Below, in pieces: positions 25,783-33,644 of a DNA stretch of 64,000 bases. The stretch is from Streptomyces camelliae (lineage in GTDB: Bacteria > Actinomycetota > Actinomycetes > Streptomycetales > Streptomycetaceae), in contig NZ_CP115300.1 of NCBI RefSeq assembly GCF_027625935.1, positions 5,704,001 to 5,768,000 of the forward strand. The letters run 5' to 3'. The stretch's first letter is position 1; each line of letters opens with the position of its first letter. A program made the position numbers and the translations under genes. The notes beneath the pieces were generated by a model. That model worked only from the letters and a program-made list of their open reading frames with translations. It made no database searches and was not told where the DNA came from.

Positions 25783-27156
25783 CTACAGTTCCGCCTGCCC
25801 CGCGTCCTTGAGCGCGTTGAGGTCGAAGACCTCGGCCATCCTCGCGTAGCCCCGGTCGCTGGGGTGGAGGTGGTCGCCGGAGTCGTAGTCGGGGCGCAGG
25901 TGGCGGGGGTCGTACGGGTCGCGGAGGGCCTTGTCGAAGTCGACGACCGCGTCGTACACGGTGCCGGAGCGGATCTGCGCGTTCACCCGCCGCCGTACGG
26001 CCTCCCGCGCCGGGGTGTAGCCGCGGCGGCCCTGGAAGGGCAGCAGGGTGGCGCCGATGGTCTTCAGGCCGCGGGCGTGGGCCTCGTCGACCAGGGTGCG
26101 CAGGCCGGCGACGATGCGGTCCGGGTCGGCGAGGCCTGGGTTGCGCAGGATGTCGTTGATGCCGAGGTCGATGACGACGACCTTGGCGTTCGTGCGGGAG
26201 AGGGCGTCGCGGGCGAAGCGGTCGAGGCCGCTCTGGTTCTCGGCGATGGGGGTCGCCCCGCGCGAGCGCATTCGAGCGTGGGGGAGACCGAGGCCGTCCG
26301 TGAGGACCTGGTTGCCGCTGATGCCCTCGTTCACGACGCTGTAGCGCGGCAGCCGGCTTCCGCTCTCCAGTGCGGTGCGCAGCCGGTCGGCGAGGAGGTC
26401 CGGCCAGCGGTGGTTGGCGCCGGTGGTGGAGGTGATGCCGTCGGTGATGGAGTCGCCGAAGGCGACGACGGTGCCGTCGGCCTCGTCGCCGAGCACGTCC
26501 AGGGCTGTCACGTACCGCCAGTACGGCGTCTGTCGGGTGTACGGCGTGCCGGTCGCGTCCTCGGTGCGGTCGCCGTTGGCGACGTAGGAGAGCTGCCGGG
26601 CGTGCGGGTGGTAGGTGACCGGGCCCGAAGGGGTGGGGGAGTAGGTGGTGACCAGGACGTCGCTGTCGTGCGGGACGGTGAGGCGTACGGCGTCGCTGAC
26701 GATCTCCTGGCCGGCCGGGATGACCACGCCGGTGGAGCCGCCGAAGGTGAGGCGTCGCATGGAGCCCGGGTCGGCCGCGGCGGTGCCGTCGCCCGTGGAC
26801 AGGGCGATGGAGGCGTGGGTGAGGGTGAGTGGTGCCTGGCCGTAGAGGTTGGACAGGGTGATCCGGGCGCTCGTGCCGCCGGTGTTCGCGTGGACGACGT
26901 TGCGCAGGGAGTGGCCGGCGAGGCCTTCGGTCTCGGTGCCGGGTTCGCCGCCGACGGGGGCGGTGGCCCAGGCGCCCGCCCAGGTGCCGGTGGAGGCGGG
27001 GGCGGCGGAGGAGTCGTGGCGGCCGGGGCGGTTGTCGGTGAGGGTGTCGCGGGGGGTGCCGGGGTCGGCGGCGACGGTGACGTAGATGACGGCGGACAGG
27101 GCCACGACCAGCGCGATCAGCGCGGTCAGGATCCCGTAACCACGACGCTTGGTCAC
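25783..27156 (-). CDS. membrane-anchored SGNH/GDSL hydrolase
   Basis: Esterase/lipase-like enzyme of about 457 aa acting outside the membrane. One N-terminal membrane segment (YGILTALIALVVALSAVIYV) is followed by a 150-aa beta domain, then the SGNH core. Block I is VVAFGDSITDGIT (Ser), block II is NEGISGNQVL (Gly), block III is LGINDILRNPG (Asn), and block V is DHLHPSDRGYARMA (Asp and His). The start at GTG 27156 fits the signal anchor (VTKRRGYG) and has GAGGAG upstream. It ends 27 bp before the rdgB start codon. The natural substrate is unknown. Confidence 0.88.
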   Translation of the reverse strand: MTKRRGYGILTALIALVVALSAVIYVTVAADPGTPRDTLTDNRPGRHDSSAAPASTGTWAGAWATAPVGGEPGTETEGLAGHSLRNVVHANTGGTSARITLSNLYGQAPLTLTHASIALSTGDGTAAADPGSMRRLTFGGSTGVVIPAGQEIVSDAVRLTVPHDSDVLVTTYSPTPSGPVTYHPHARQLSYVANGDRTEDATGTPYTRQTPYWRYVTALDVLGDEADGTVVAFGDSITDGITSTTGANHRWPDLLADRLRTALESGSRLPRYSVVNEGISGNQVLTDGLGLPHARMRSRGATPIAENQSGLDRFARDALSRTNAKVVVIDLGINDILRNPGLADPDRIVAGLRTLVDEAHARGLKTIGATLLPFQGRRGYTPAREAVRRRVNAQIRSGTVYDAVVDFDKALRDPYDPRHLRPDYDSGDHLHPSDRGYARMAEVFDLNALKDAGQAEL

Positions 27157-27328
27157 GTGTGCGCTGGTCTCCTCGGGAGGGGAGCGTGGGCTCCGGTCTT
27201 GGTGTGCCCATGATGCGGCATTCGCTGTGGGCAGACGCCGGGAACTCTTGTTCCGTTCCGGGAGTCGGTCAGGAAGGGACAATTGTGTGCGGGCTCACCG
27301 CACGGGTGGACCGGAACGGGTGGAGCTG

Positions 27329-28657
27329 ATGGAAGCGACCGAGACCGAGACGGAGACAGGGCAGGCGTCGGCGCGGGGTGTGTCGTACAAGACGATGACG
27401 GCCTTCACCCCGGCCGACGAGGAGCGCCGGCGCGGGGTGCGCCGGATGAAGCTGACGGCGACCGGCATGCTGCTGTTCGTGGCGCTGGTCTACGTCCTCG
27501 CCAAGCTCGCCACGCACGAGGGCGCTGGAGCGTGGGCGGCGTATGTCGCCGCGGCGGCGGAGGCGGGCATGGTGGGTGCCCTGGCCGACTGGTTCGCGGT
27601 CACGGCGCTGTTCCGGCATCCTCTCGGCCTGCCCATCCCGCACACCGCGATCATCCCGACCAAGAAGGATCAGCTGGGTATCTCCCTGGGCGAGTTCGTC
27701 GGGGAGAACTTCCTCTCCCAGGACGTCGTACGGCAGCGGCTGCGCACGGTCGGCATCGGCAGTCGGCTCGGGGCTTGGCTGGCGGAGCCGGAGCATGCGG
27801 ACCGGGTGACGGCGGAGTTGGCGACGGCGCTGCGCGGTGCGCTGACCGTGCTGCGGGACTCCGATGTGCAGGCGGTCGTCGGGGAGGCGATCACCCGGCG
27901 GGCAGGGGCGCAGGAGATCGCGCCCGGCATCGGCAAGATGCTGGAGAAGGTCGTCGCCGACGGTGGGCACCGGCGGGTGGTGGACCTGGTGGTGGCCCGT
28001 GCGCACGACTGGCTGGTGCTGCACCGGGACGACGTGATGGTGGCCGTGGAGGGCGGCGCGCCCGGCTGGACCCCGAGGTTCGTGGACCGCAAGGTCGGCG
28101 AGCGTGTCTACAAGGAGCTGCTCCGCTTCGTCACCGAGATGCGGGACATGCCCAGCCATCCGGCGCGCGGCGCCCTCGACCGCTTTCTCACCGACTTCGC
28201 CTCCGACCTGCAGTCCGACACGGAGACCCGGGCGCGGGTGGAGCGGCTCAAGGGTGAGGTGCTGGGCCGTGGCGAGGTGCAGGACCTGATTGCGTCCGCT
28301 TGGACGGCCGTACGGTCCATGATCGTCGCGGCGGCCGAGGACGAGCGCAGTGAGCTGCGGCTGCGGGTGCGGGCCGCGCTGCTGTCGCTGGGCGCGCGGA
28401 TGGCGACCGAGGCGAAGGTGCAGGGGAAGGTCGACAGCTGGGTGGAGGGCGCGGCGGTGCACGTCGTGACGACGTACCGTGCGGAGATCACCTCGCTGAT
28501 CACCGACACCGTGGCCGGCTGGGACGCGGAGCACACCACCCGGAAGATCGAGGCGCACATCGGCCGCGACCTGCAGTTCATCCGGATCAACGGCACGGTG
28601 GTGGGGTCACTGGCGGGACTGCTGATCTATGCGGTGACGCGGACGCTCGGCGCGTGA
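27329..28657 (+). CDS. DUF445 family membrane protein
   Basis: About 442 aa. One or two membrane spans lie near residues 45-85 (LLFVALVYVLAKLA), followed by the DUF445 hallmark GALADWFAVTALFRHPLGLP and IPHTAIIPTKKDQLGISLGE. A long helical region is likely periplasmic or cytoplasmic coiled coil, and a second membrane span (VVGSLAGLLIYAVTRTLG) closes the protein. YheB/DUF445 proteins are linked to envelope organisation; function here is unproven. The start was chosen at ATG 27329; an in-frame GTG at 27320 is possible. The 3' end runs into a tandem repeat. Confidence 0.85.
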   Translation: MEATETETETGQASARGVSYKTMTAFTPADEERRRGVRRMKLTATGMLLFVALVYVLAKLATHEGAGAWAAYVAAAAEAGMVGALADWFAVTALFRHPLGLPIPHTAIIPTKKDQLGISLGEFVGENFLSQDVVRQRLRTVGIGSRLGAWLAEPEHADRVTAELATALRGALTVLRDSDVQAVVGEAITRRAGAQEIAPGIGKMLEKVVADGGHRRVVDLVVARAHDWLVLHRDDVMVAVEGGAPGWTPRFVDRKVGERVYKELLRFVTEMRDMPSHPARGALDRFLTDFASDLQSDTETRARVERLKGEVLGRGEVQDLIASAWTAVRSMIVAAAEDERSELRLRVRAALLSLGARMATEAKVQGKVDSWVEGAAVHVVTTYRAEITSLITDTVAGWDAEHTTRKIEAHIGRDLQFIRINGTVVGSLAGLLIYAVTRTLGA

Positions 28658-28700
28658 CGGCGGGGACGCTTGGCCCGTGACGGCGGGGACGCTCGGCGCC
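28634..28700 (+). repeat. three-copy tandem repeat at the DUF445 gene 3' end
   Basis: Copies at 28634-28653 (partial), 28654-28676 and 28677-28700 share the pattern GTGACGGCGGGGACGCTcGG. The real stop TGA lies at the junction of copies 1 and 2, and each later copy repeats a TGA. Confidence 0.92.
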
Positions 28701-28756
28701 TGACCGCGCGGAACACGGGCACGCGTCCTGCCGTCCCCTTCCCGAGGAGGGTCCCC

Positions 28757-28855
28757 ATGGCCGCAGCCGAGAGCCCGGCTCCGCCGCCCTGGACCGCGGG
28801 CCGGACGATCACCACGGACATCCCCGCCCGGCTGGACCGCCTGCCCTGGTCCCCG
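28757..28855 (+). pseudogene. N-terminal stub of an MFS transporter
   Basis: An ATG at 28757 with a perfect Shine-Dalgarno (GAGGAGG) opens a peptide whose segment TITTDIPARLDRLPWS is the typical N-terminus of MFS sugar/aromatic-acid transporters just before the first membrane helix. No membrane helix follows: at about 28855 the sequence becomes the antisense of the next gene. It looks like a deletion or rearrangement breakpoint that removed the rest of the gene. Confidence 0.55.
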
Positions 28856-29152
28856 TCATGGGCCAGTCACGGGCTGGCCGAGGCGGTCGACGGCCTCCTT
28901 GGCCTCTTTCAGGCCGGCGCCGGTGCTCTCCCGGTACACCTTGATCGCTTGGATCTTCTTCCCCTCGCGCACGAGCGCGGCCACCTCGTCCATCCGGGGG
29001 TTCTCCTCGTGCAGGTCCAGGTGCTCCATGATCAGATCGAGCTTGCGCTCGACGCGCGCGAGACGCTGGTCGGCTCGTATGAACCGGCTCTGCATGCCGG
29101 CGATGCACCCGAGAACGGCCAAGGCCAGTGCGACAACACCCACCACGTCCAT
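28856..29152 (-). CDS. membrane-anchored protein with ribosomal L7/L12 C-terminal-like domain
   Basis: A 98-aa protein. An N-terminal membrane helix (VVGVVALALAVLGCIAGM) is followed by a coiled-coil-like segment (RLARVERKLDLIMEHLDL). The C-terminal half resembles the L7/L12 CTD: EVAALVREGKKIQAIKVYRE and STGAGLKEAKEAVDRLG. The family (membrane bL12-like proteins) is widespread in Streptomyces, of unknown role. The start at 29152 is the Met before DVVGVV; longer in-frame starts lack membrane character. Confidence 0.8.
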   Translation of the reverse strand: MDVVGVVALALAVLGCIAGMQSRFIRADQRLARVERKLDLIMEHLDLHEENPRMDEVAALVREGKKIQAIKVYRESTGAGLKEAKEAVDRLGQPVTGP

Positions 29153-29260
29153 GACCGCAATCCTAGAAGCGCCCATGCGTGCCACTTGACGTGGACACGC
29201 ACGACTTCCGGGGTGTGCGCCCGGCCGGCGCCCGCAAGAGGCGGACACGGGCCTGACTGA

Positions 29261-29563
29261 CTAGGCCTTACGGTCGGCGACGGCCCAGGAGGCGAGGGCG
29301 ACGGCGCCGGCGACACCGAAGACGGACGGCCAGGCGCCGACCTTCTTGGCCAGCGGATGCGAGCCCGCGAAGGCAGCGACATACGCGGCGCTCAGCGCCC
29401 CCGCGGCCTTCACCCCGGCCTGCTTGCGCCACTGCTGAGCGGCGGCAACCCCCGCAACAGCCAGCACGGCACCCCCGAGCTGCCGCTTCTTGGTCCACCG
29501 GGCCACGCCGTACCCTCCGACAAGCCCGGCACCGGCGACCACCGCGCTGGGAACCTTGGCCAT
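29261..29563 (-). CDS. small hydrophobic protein of unknown function
   Basis: A 100-aa protein rich in Ala/Gly/Val, with three likely membrane segments (SAVVAGAGLVGGYGVA, GGAVLAVAGVAAA and FGVAGAVALASWAVA) separated by basic loops. A Shine-Dalgarno (GGAGG) precedes the ATG. No family was recognised. It sits between the L7/L12-like gene (same strand) and the divergent inositol-phosphatase-like gene. Confidence 0.72.
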   Translation of the reverse strand: MAKVPSAVVAGAGLVGGYGVARWTKKRQLGGAVLAVAGVAAAQQWRKQAGVKAAGALSAAYVAAFAGSHPLAKKVGAWPSVFGVAGAVALASWAVADRKA

Positions 29564-29726
29564 GACTGCCTCCTCTGTATGTCTTTGTATGTGACATCGA
29601 GGCTAACGAGGGCCCGCGGGCCGGGGCGCACCAGCCCCACCGAAAGCGCAGGCCGGGGCTGTGGCATCCTGCCTCCCGTCTGTCCCTGTCCCGTCTCTGT
29701 TCCTGACTCGCCGGGCGGTGCACCTG

Positions 29727-30530
29727 ATGGCGAACGACTTGGACCCGATCCTCGACCGGGCGCTGACGATCGCGACGGAGCTGGCCGCGTGGGCATCGGA
29801 GACGATCCGCCGCCCGAGGGTGGGCGGTGTCCGGGAGAAGGCGGGCCCGGCGGACATCGTCACGCGGACGGACGAGACGATCGAGGCACACGTCCGCTCG
29901 GTCCTGCGGTCTGCATTCCCGACGCACGGCATCGAGGGCGAGGAGTACGGCGTGACCGAGCCGGCCTCCCCGAACGCCCCGTACTGGGTGGTGGACCCGC
30001 TGGACGGCACCACGAACTACGCCCACGGCATCGGCTGGTGCTCCTTCTCCCTGGGCCTGGTGTCCCCCGACGGCACCCCCGTACTCGGCGTGGTGGCCGA
30101 CCCCTGGCGGGACGAGACCTTCACGGCGATCCGGGGAAGAGGGGCGAAGCTGAACGGTACGTGCATCCAAGCAGCCCCCCACACCACCCTCACCGGCCAC
30201 CTCTTCCTGACGGAATGGGCAGCCCACTCCCACTGGCCGGGCCTGGACCCCCTCCTGTCGGCCCTCTCCCACCGCCACTGCACGACCAGGGTGATGGGCT
30301 CCACGGCCCTCTCCCTGTCCCAGGTGGCGGCCGGCCGGGCCACGGCGGCAGCGATCGGCGAGTTCCACGCGGTGGACGGCTTGCCGGCGTACCTGATCGC
30401 GATGGAGGCGGGAGCGGTGGCACTTCCACGGCTCCCCGTGTACAACGAGCCGCTGCTGCTGGCGGCGCCGGGGGTGGCGGCGGAGATGCGGGAGCTGTGG
30501 GAGGCGAGCCGGGGGAGCGAGACGTATTAG
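29727..30530 (+). CDS. inositol monophosphatase family phosphatase
   Basis: Mg2+-dependent sugar/inositol phosphatase of about 267 aa (substrates in the family include inositol-1-phosphate, histidinol-phosphate and PAP). Metal-binding motifs are GIEGEEYG, WVVDPLDGTTNYAHG and, at the C-terminal side, EFHAVDGLPAYLIAMEAG, where the usual WD motif (WDxAAG) reads VDGLPAYLIAMEAG. The altered last metal site may change specificity. The start is ATG 29727; GTG 29718 is an alternative. The stop codon is part of a 28-bp inverted repeat (30528-30555). Confidence 0.85.
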   Translation: MANDLDPILDRALTIATELAAWASETIRRPRVGGVREKAGPADIVTRTDETIEAHVRSVLRSAFPTHGIEGEEYGVTEPASPNAPYWVVDPLDGTTNYAHGIGWCSFSLGLVSPDGTPVLGVVADPWRDETFTAIRGRGAKLNGTCIQAAPHTTLTGHLFLTEWAAHSHWPGLDPLLSALSHRHCTTRVMGSTALSLSQVAAGRATAAAIGEFHAVDGLPAYLIAMEAGAVALPRLPVYNEPLLLAAPGVAAEMRELWEASRGSETY

Positions 30531-30555
30531 GGCGCCTATCGGGTCGTGATCAATG
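30528..30555. repeat. left copy of 28-bp inverted repeat
   Basis: TAGGGCGCCTATCGGGTCGT-GATCAATG. The reverse complement of 32445-32472 matches it at 26 of 28 positions. The pair brackets a 1.9-kb cassette (tetR, DUF1772, VOC remnant, monooxygenase). Confidence 0.85.
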
Positions 30556-30705
30556 GGCATCGCAGCTGCCGGGGCGAGTGCCCGTGTGGGGTACGGGACC
30601 CGGCGGTCTGCGGCTGCGCCGAGTGGACGAGAGTGACCGGAAGCGTTGCCGCTGGCAGGCAACGGGGCCCGAGCGCCCCGGCTGCGTGCCCGCCGGGATG
30701 GTGTG

Positions 30706-31284
30706 TCAGAGCACGGCGAGGCGGTCCACCAGCAGTTCCACCCTCTGATCGGTGTACTCCGGCGGCAGCCGTCCCGCCCGGGTCAGGGTCGCGAGCCCGT
30801 GCAGGGACGCCCAGAACACCTCGGTGAACAGCCCCGGATCGATGCCGTTCCCGGCGACCTCGCCCAGGCTCTCCAGCAGGGCGGCGAAGGCGTCCTTCAG
30901 CGGCTCGGGGGTGTCCTCCTGCGCGTACGCCAGGCCGCCGTCGAGCTGGAAGATGGCGTCGTAGACCGCCGGGTTGCGCTCGGCGAAGTCGAGGTAGGCG
31001 CGGGCCAGGGCGGCGACCCGGGCGCGCGGGCCGTCCGCGGCGCAGGTCGCGGCCCGCACCGCCACGGCCAGCTCGGCCGCACCCTGGAGGGCGACGGCGC
31101 CGATGATCTCGCGTTTGCCGCGGAAGTGGCTGTAGAGGACGGGCTGGCTGTATTCGATGCGCTCGGCGAGCCGGCGGGTGGTGACCGCGTCCCAGCCCTG
31201 CTGCTCGGCGAGTTCGCGGGCTGTCGCCACGATGAGGCGTTCGCGCTCCGCTCGTTCGCGCTGCTTGCGTTCCTGTACCGACAT
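30706..31284 (-). CDS. TetR/AcrR family transcriptional regulator
   Basis: A 192-aa repressor-type protein. The N-terminal helix-turn-helix is typical: RERLIVATARELAEQQGWDA, then VTTRRLAERIEYSQPVLYSH and FRGKREIIGAVA. The C-terminal domain (about 65-190) resembles the TetR_C WHG-type ligand-binding domain. It is divergent from the DUF1772 gene, with a 90-bp interval holding repeated CTAG-N5-CTAG palindromes. It most likely represses itself and the divergent gene in response to an unknown ligand. Confidence 0.92.
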   Translation of the reverse strand: MSVQERKQRERAERERLIVATARELAEQQGWDAVTTRRLAERIEYSQPVLYSHFRGKREIIGAVALQGAAELAVAVRAATCAADGPRARVAALARAYLDFAERNPAVYDAIFQLDGGLAYAQEDTPEPLKDAFAALLESLGEVAGNGIDPGLFTEVFWASLHGLATLTRAGRLPPEYTDQRVELLVDRLAVL

Positions 31285-31293
31285 GATTCGATC

Positions 31294-31357
31294 CTAGCAC
31301 CGCTAGACAAGAGAGCGGCAGCAGTACTAGCGTTGCTTCATCAGCTAGCAACACTAG
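31294..31357. promoter_or_regulatory. putative TetR operators (CTAG-N5-CTAG)
   Basis: CTAGCACCGCTAG (31294-31306) and CTAGCAACACTAG (31345-31357) are related 13-bp palindromes. A third half-site, CTAGCGTTGC (31327-31336), pairs with GCAACACTAG at one mismatch. All lie between the two divergent start codons. Confidence 0.7.
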
Positions 31358-31373
31358 ATGTCAGGGGGGCATC

Positions 31374-31820
31374 ATGCTCAGCGCACTCCAGGTGGTCACC
31401 ACCGTGGTCCTCGGTCTGATGGTGGGGGTGGAGTTCTCCGTCCTCTTCGTCCTCAACCCGATCCTCAACGCCCTCCCCGAGGACAGCGGCCAACTCGGCC
31501 ACGCCCACGGAGGCCGGATGCTCGGCGCCGTGATGCCGGTCTGGTACATCGGCTCGCTCGTCCTCATCGTGGTCTGGGCCATCGCCGGCTGGCACCACCA
31601 CGGCACCGGCCTCGTCGTCACCGCCGCCGCGCTGCTGATCCTCAGCGTGATCATGTCGCTCCTGGTGCTCGTCCCGATCAACAACCGGGGCAAGACGTGG
31701 ACCCCCGAGAACCGGCCCGAGGACTGGAAGGAGCAGCTGAACCGCTGGGTCCGCTTCCACTACGTCCGCGTCGCCGTCATCATCGCCGCCTTCACCCTGC
31801 TCGTCGCCGCCCTCACCTGA
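31374..31820 (+). CDS. DUF1772 (anthrone oxygenase-like) membrane protein
   Basis: A 148-aa protein with four membrane segments: QVVTTVVLGLMVGVEFSVLF, WYIGSLVLIVVWAIAGW, GLVVTAAALLILSVIMSLLV and VAVIIAAFTLLVAAL. The conserved DUF1772 loop VPINNRGKTW, followed later by the WVRFHYVRV helix start, is present. Related proteins act as anthrone oxygenases or accessory membrane proteins in polyketide clusters. The ATG at 31374 is preceded by AGGGGGG. It is probably regulated by the divergent TetR. Confidence 0.87.
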   Translation: MLSALQVVTTVVLGLMVGVEFSVLFVLNPILNALPEDSGQLGHAHGGRMLGAVMPVWYIGSLVLIVVWAIAGWHHHGTGLVVTAAALLILSVIMSLLVLVPINNRGKTWTPENRPEDWKEQLNRWVRFHYVRVAVIIAAFTLLVAALT

Positions 31821-31864
31821 GCCCGCGGGCTCATCGCCGCACTCGCCTGAGCCCGCGGGCTCAT
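31805..31864 (+). repeat. 30-bp tandem duplication across the DUF1772 stop codon
   Basis: Two 30-bp units (31805-31834 and 31835-31864) differ at two positions. Each includes an in-frame TGA followed by the 14-bp palindrome GAGCCCGCGGGCTC, so stop codon and hairpin are both duplicated. Confidence 0.93.
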
Positions 31865-31867
31865 CTG

Positions 31868-32005
31868 CCCGGTCGTCATCCGCAACCGCTCGGCCGAGCG
31901 CCCGAAGTGCGGCACCGCCGCCTCCCTCTACCTCCAGGACCCGACACCAACACCCTCGAACTGCGCCGGTATTCCCAGGACGCGGGCGCCGGCGACACCC
32001 GCTGA
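31868..32005 (+). pseudogene. C-terminal remnant of a VOC/glyoxalase-fold protein
   Basis: One frame reads GTAASLYLQDP and, after one missing base, the next frame continues DTNTLELRRYSQDAGAGDTR to a TGA at 32003. Together they give the usual VOC C-terminus (S-x-Y-x-x-DPDxNxxELR). A 1-bp deletion near 31940 and the missing N-terminal part make it a broken gene. Confidence 0.6.
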
Positions 32006-32030
32006 CCGACAGCGAGAGGAAGTACCGAAG

Positions 32031-32381
32031 ATGGCCAAGCTGCAGACCCTGGACCCGAATACGCCGTTGTTCGCGCAGTTCAAGGAGAAGACAGGCCCCA
32101 TCGTCCTGGCCAACACCTTCGTCGTTCCGAAGGAGAGGGCCGAAGCGTTCCTGGCCCTCTTTCACAGGCAGGCGGAGTTCATGAAGGCTCAGCCGGGATT
32201 CGTCTCCCTGCAGATGCACAAGGGAACGGCGGACAGCCACCTTCTGATGAACGTCGCGGTCTGGGAGTCGACCGAGGCGCTCGCCACGGCGTTCGGCAGC
32301 CCGGAGTTCCAGCGCATGGCTGCCGAGTCCCCCGACGACATCGTGTCGTACCCGCACATCTTCGAGCAGATCGACGTATGA
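32031..32381 (+). CDS. antibiotic biosynthesis monooxygenase (ABM) family protein
   Basis: A 116-aa ferredoxin-like ABM-fold protein. The core reads VLANTFVVPKERAEAFLALF, MKAQPGFVSLQMHKGTADSH and NVAVWESTEALATAFGS. Members include cofactor-free quinone-forming monooxygenases and IsdG/HmoA-type haem enzymes; the lack of a clear haem His suggests the former. It follows a VOC remnant and the DUF1772 gene, both of which recall polyketide or quinone tailoring. The start ATG has AGAGGAAG upstream. Confidence 0.87.
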   Translation: MAKLQTLDPNTPLFAQFKEKTGPIVLANTFVVPKERAEAFLALFHRQAEFMKAQPGFVSLQMHKGTADSHLLMNVAVWESTEALATAFGSPEFQRMAAESPDDIVSYPHIFEQIDV

Positions 32382-32444
32382 CACGGCAGTTGCAGCCGGG
32401 TGCGCGCCTCGATGACCTGGATCAAAGACCTCACCAGAGCGACT

Positions 32445-32472
32445 CATCGATCACGACCCGATACGCGCCCTA
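32445..32472. repeat. right copy of 28-bp inverted repeat
   Basis: Inverted partner of 30528-30555, 64 bp after the monooxygenase stop. Together they frame the cassette like the ends of a small mobile or recombined unit; no transposase is present. Confidence 0.85.
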
Positions 32473-32538
32473 GGCAGCGCGAAAGGGAGTGGAGGCCGCT
32501 GCCGATTCAGACCAAGAGCGCGCCGACGCTGTCCCCTG

Positions 32539-32579
32539 GATGCCTCAACCATCCCTCACAGCAGGCAGGTTGAGGCATC
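32539..32579 (-). terminator. hairpin terminator of the 32,620-33,033 gene
   Basis: GATGCCTCAACC (32539-32550) and GGTTGAGGCATC (32568-32579) form a perfect 12-bp stem with a 17-nt loop, 41 bp past the stop of the leftward gene. Confidence 0.85.
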
Positions 32580-32619
32580 TGGCGTGTCCAAAAGGGGCGC
32601 TCTTCGGCTCTGATCGTCC

Positions 32620-33033
32620 TCAGTACTGGCGCCTGCCCCGGAAGGCCCGGCGGACGAGGTGGATGATCAGCCAGACGACCAGGGCAACGAAGAGGATCAC
32701 GAGGATCACGACGACCAGAAGGAAGATGCCGAGCTTCTTGAGGAAGCTCTTCTTCTTGGTCCTCGTCTTGCGGAGATGGACCGCCGACGCGCGATGTGCG
32801 GAAGCGGCCTGCCTGAAGCGGGTGCCGGCGACAGCGCCCGGAACCGCGGTGACGGAGCGTACGGTACCGGTGGTCGCCGCTGCCGTCCTGGTCACCGGGG
32901 CCTGCCGAGCGGCGGCCCCTGCGGCGGACGATGCGGCGGCGGCCGGTGTCACCGCCAGGCCGAGGCCCAGCAGCAGCGTGAGAAATACGGTTGCCGAGCG
33001 ACCGTTACGGCCCGGTCGGCGTGTGATGGTCAT
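32620..33033 (-). CDS. small exported or membrane protein of unknown function
   Basis: A 137-aa protein with a signal peptide (SATVFLTLLLGLGLAVTPAA, cut after AAA). An Ala/Thr-rich extracytoplasmic segment follows, then a basic stretch (RKTRTKKKSFLKKLG), one strongly hydrophobic membrane helix (IFLLVVVILVILFVALVVW), and a short basic tail (RRAFRGRRQY). The architecture suggests a small bitopic envelope protein. No family was recognised. Its terminator lies at 32539-32579. Confidence 0.72.
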   Translation of the reverse strand: MTITRRPGRNGRSATVFLTLLLGLGLAVTPAAAASSAAGAAARQAPVTRTAAATTGTVRSVTAVPGAVAGTRFRQAASAHRASAVHLRKTRTKKKSFLKKLGIFLLVVVILVILFVALVVWLIIHLVRRAFRGRRQY

Positions 33034-33140
33034 TCATGTCCTCCCCGTGTCAGGTGCGGATGCGGTTGCCGCCTTGCGTAATGCCGCAACTATTGTCTGC
33101 GAGACAGTGCTTCCCCTCTCTGGAACCGGACGGTGTACTG

Positions 33141-33644
33141 ATGCGATACCTGGTGCGCGACCGCATGCTGGCCTTCCACGAGGAGGCCTGGGTCGAGACG
33201 GAACACCGGGAGAAGTTGTTCAAGGTCAACCGCAAACTCCTGCGGCTGCGCACCACGTTCGACTTCGTCGGCACCGACGGCAATCAGGTGGCGAGCATCG
33301 TCAAGAAGGCGCTCACCTTCCACCACACCATCCTCGTCAAGCAGAACGGCGAGACCGTGGGCCGCATCAGCAAGCGGACGTTCCGGATCTTCGGCGACCG
33401 CTTCAAGGTGACCCTGCGCGGCGGGCGCCGACTGCGGATCGCGGGCAACCTCTGGGACCGCGAGTTCGACATCGCGGACGACAGCGGCACCCTGGCACAC
33501 GTCTCGCGCCGCTGGTTCACCATCCGCGACGCCTACGCGGTCGACGTGATGAGCGAACCGGACTGGCTGCTCCTGATCATCCTCGCGGTGTGCGTGGACC
33601 ACATCATCGAGGACCGCGAGGGGGAGCAGCTCACCAACCTCTGA
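33141..33644 (+). CDS. LURP-one-related (scramblase-like fold) protein
   Basis: A 167-aa protein with the LOR/tubby-like beta-barrel pattern: MRYLVRDRMLAFHEEAWVET, LRLRTTFDFVGTDGNQVASI, HHTILVKQNGETVGRISKRT, LRIAGNLWDREFDIADDSG and a hydrophobic C-terminal helix (PDWLLLIILAVCVDHIIED). Bacterial members (YxjI-type) are of unknown function. The start at 33141 was chosen as the Met before RYLVRD. The 3' end carries several degenerate 16-18-bp repeats. Confidence 0.85.
   Translation: MRYLVRDRMLAFHEEAWVETEHREKLFKVNRKLLRLRTTFDFVGTDGNQVASIVKKALTFHHTILVKQNGETVGRISKRTFRIFGDRFKVTLRGGRRLRIAGNLWDREFDIADDSGTLAHVSRRWFTIRDAYAVDVMSEPDWLLLIILAVCVDHIIEDREGEQLTNL

Noticed and set aside
25087..27213. 708-codon plus-strand frame opposite rdgB and the SGNH hydrolase
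   Set aside because: Both minus-strand genes carry complete catalytic motifs; the plus frame is compositional shadow.
30556..30705. Cys-rich short plus-strand frame after the left inverted repeat
   Set aside because: No RBS and unrelated to any family; the stretch is simply the 3' flank of the tetR gene.
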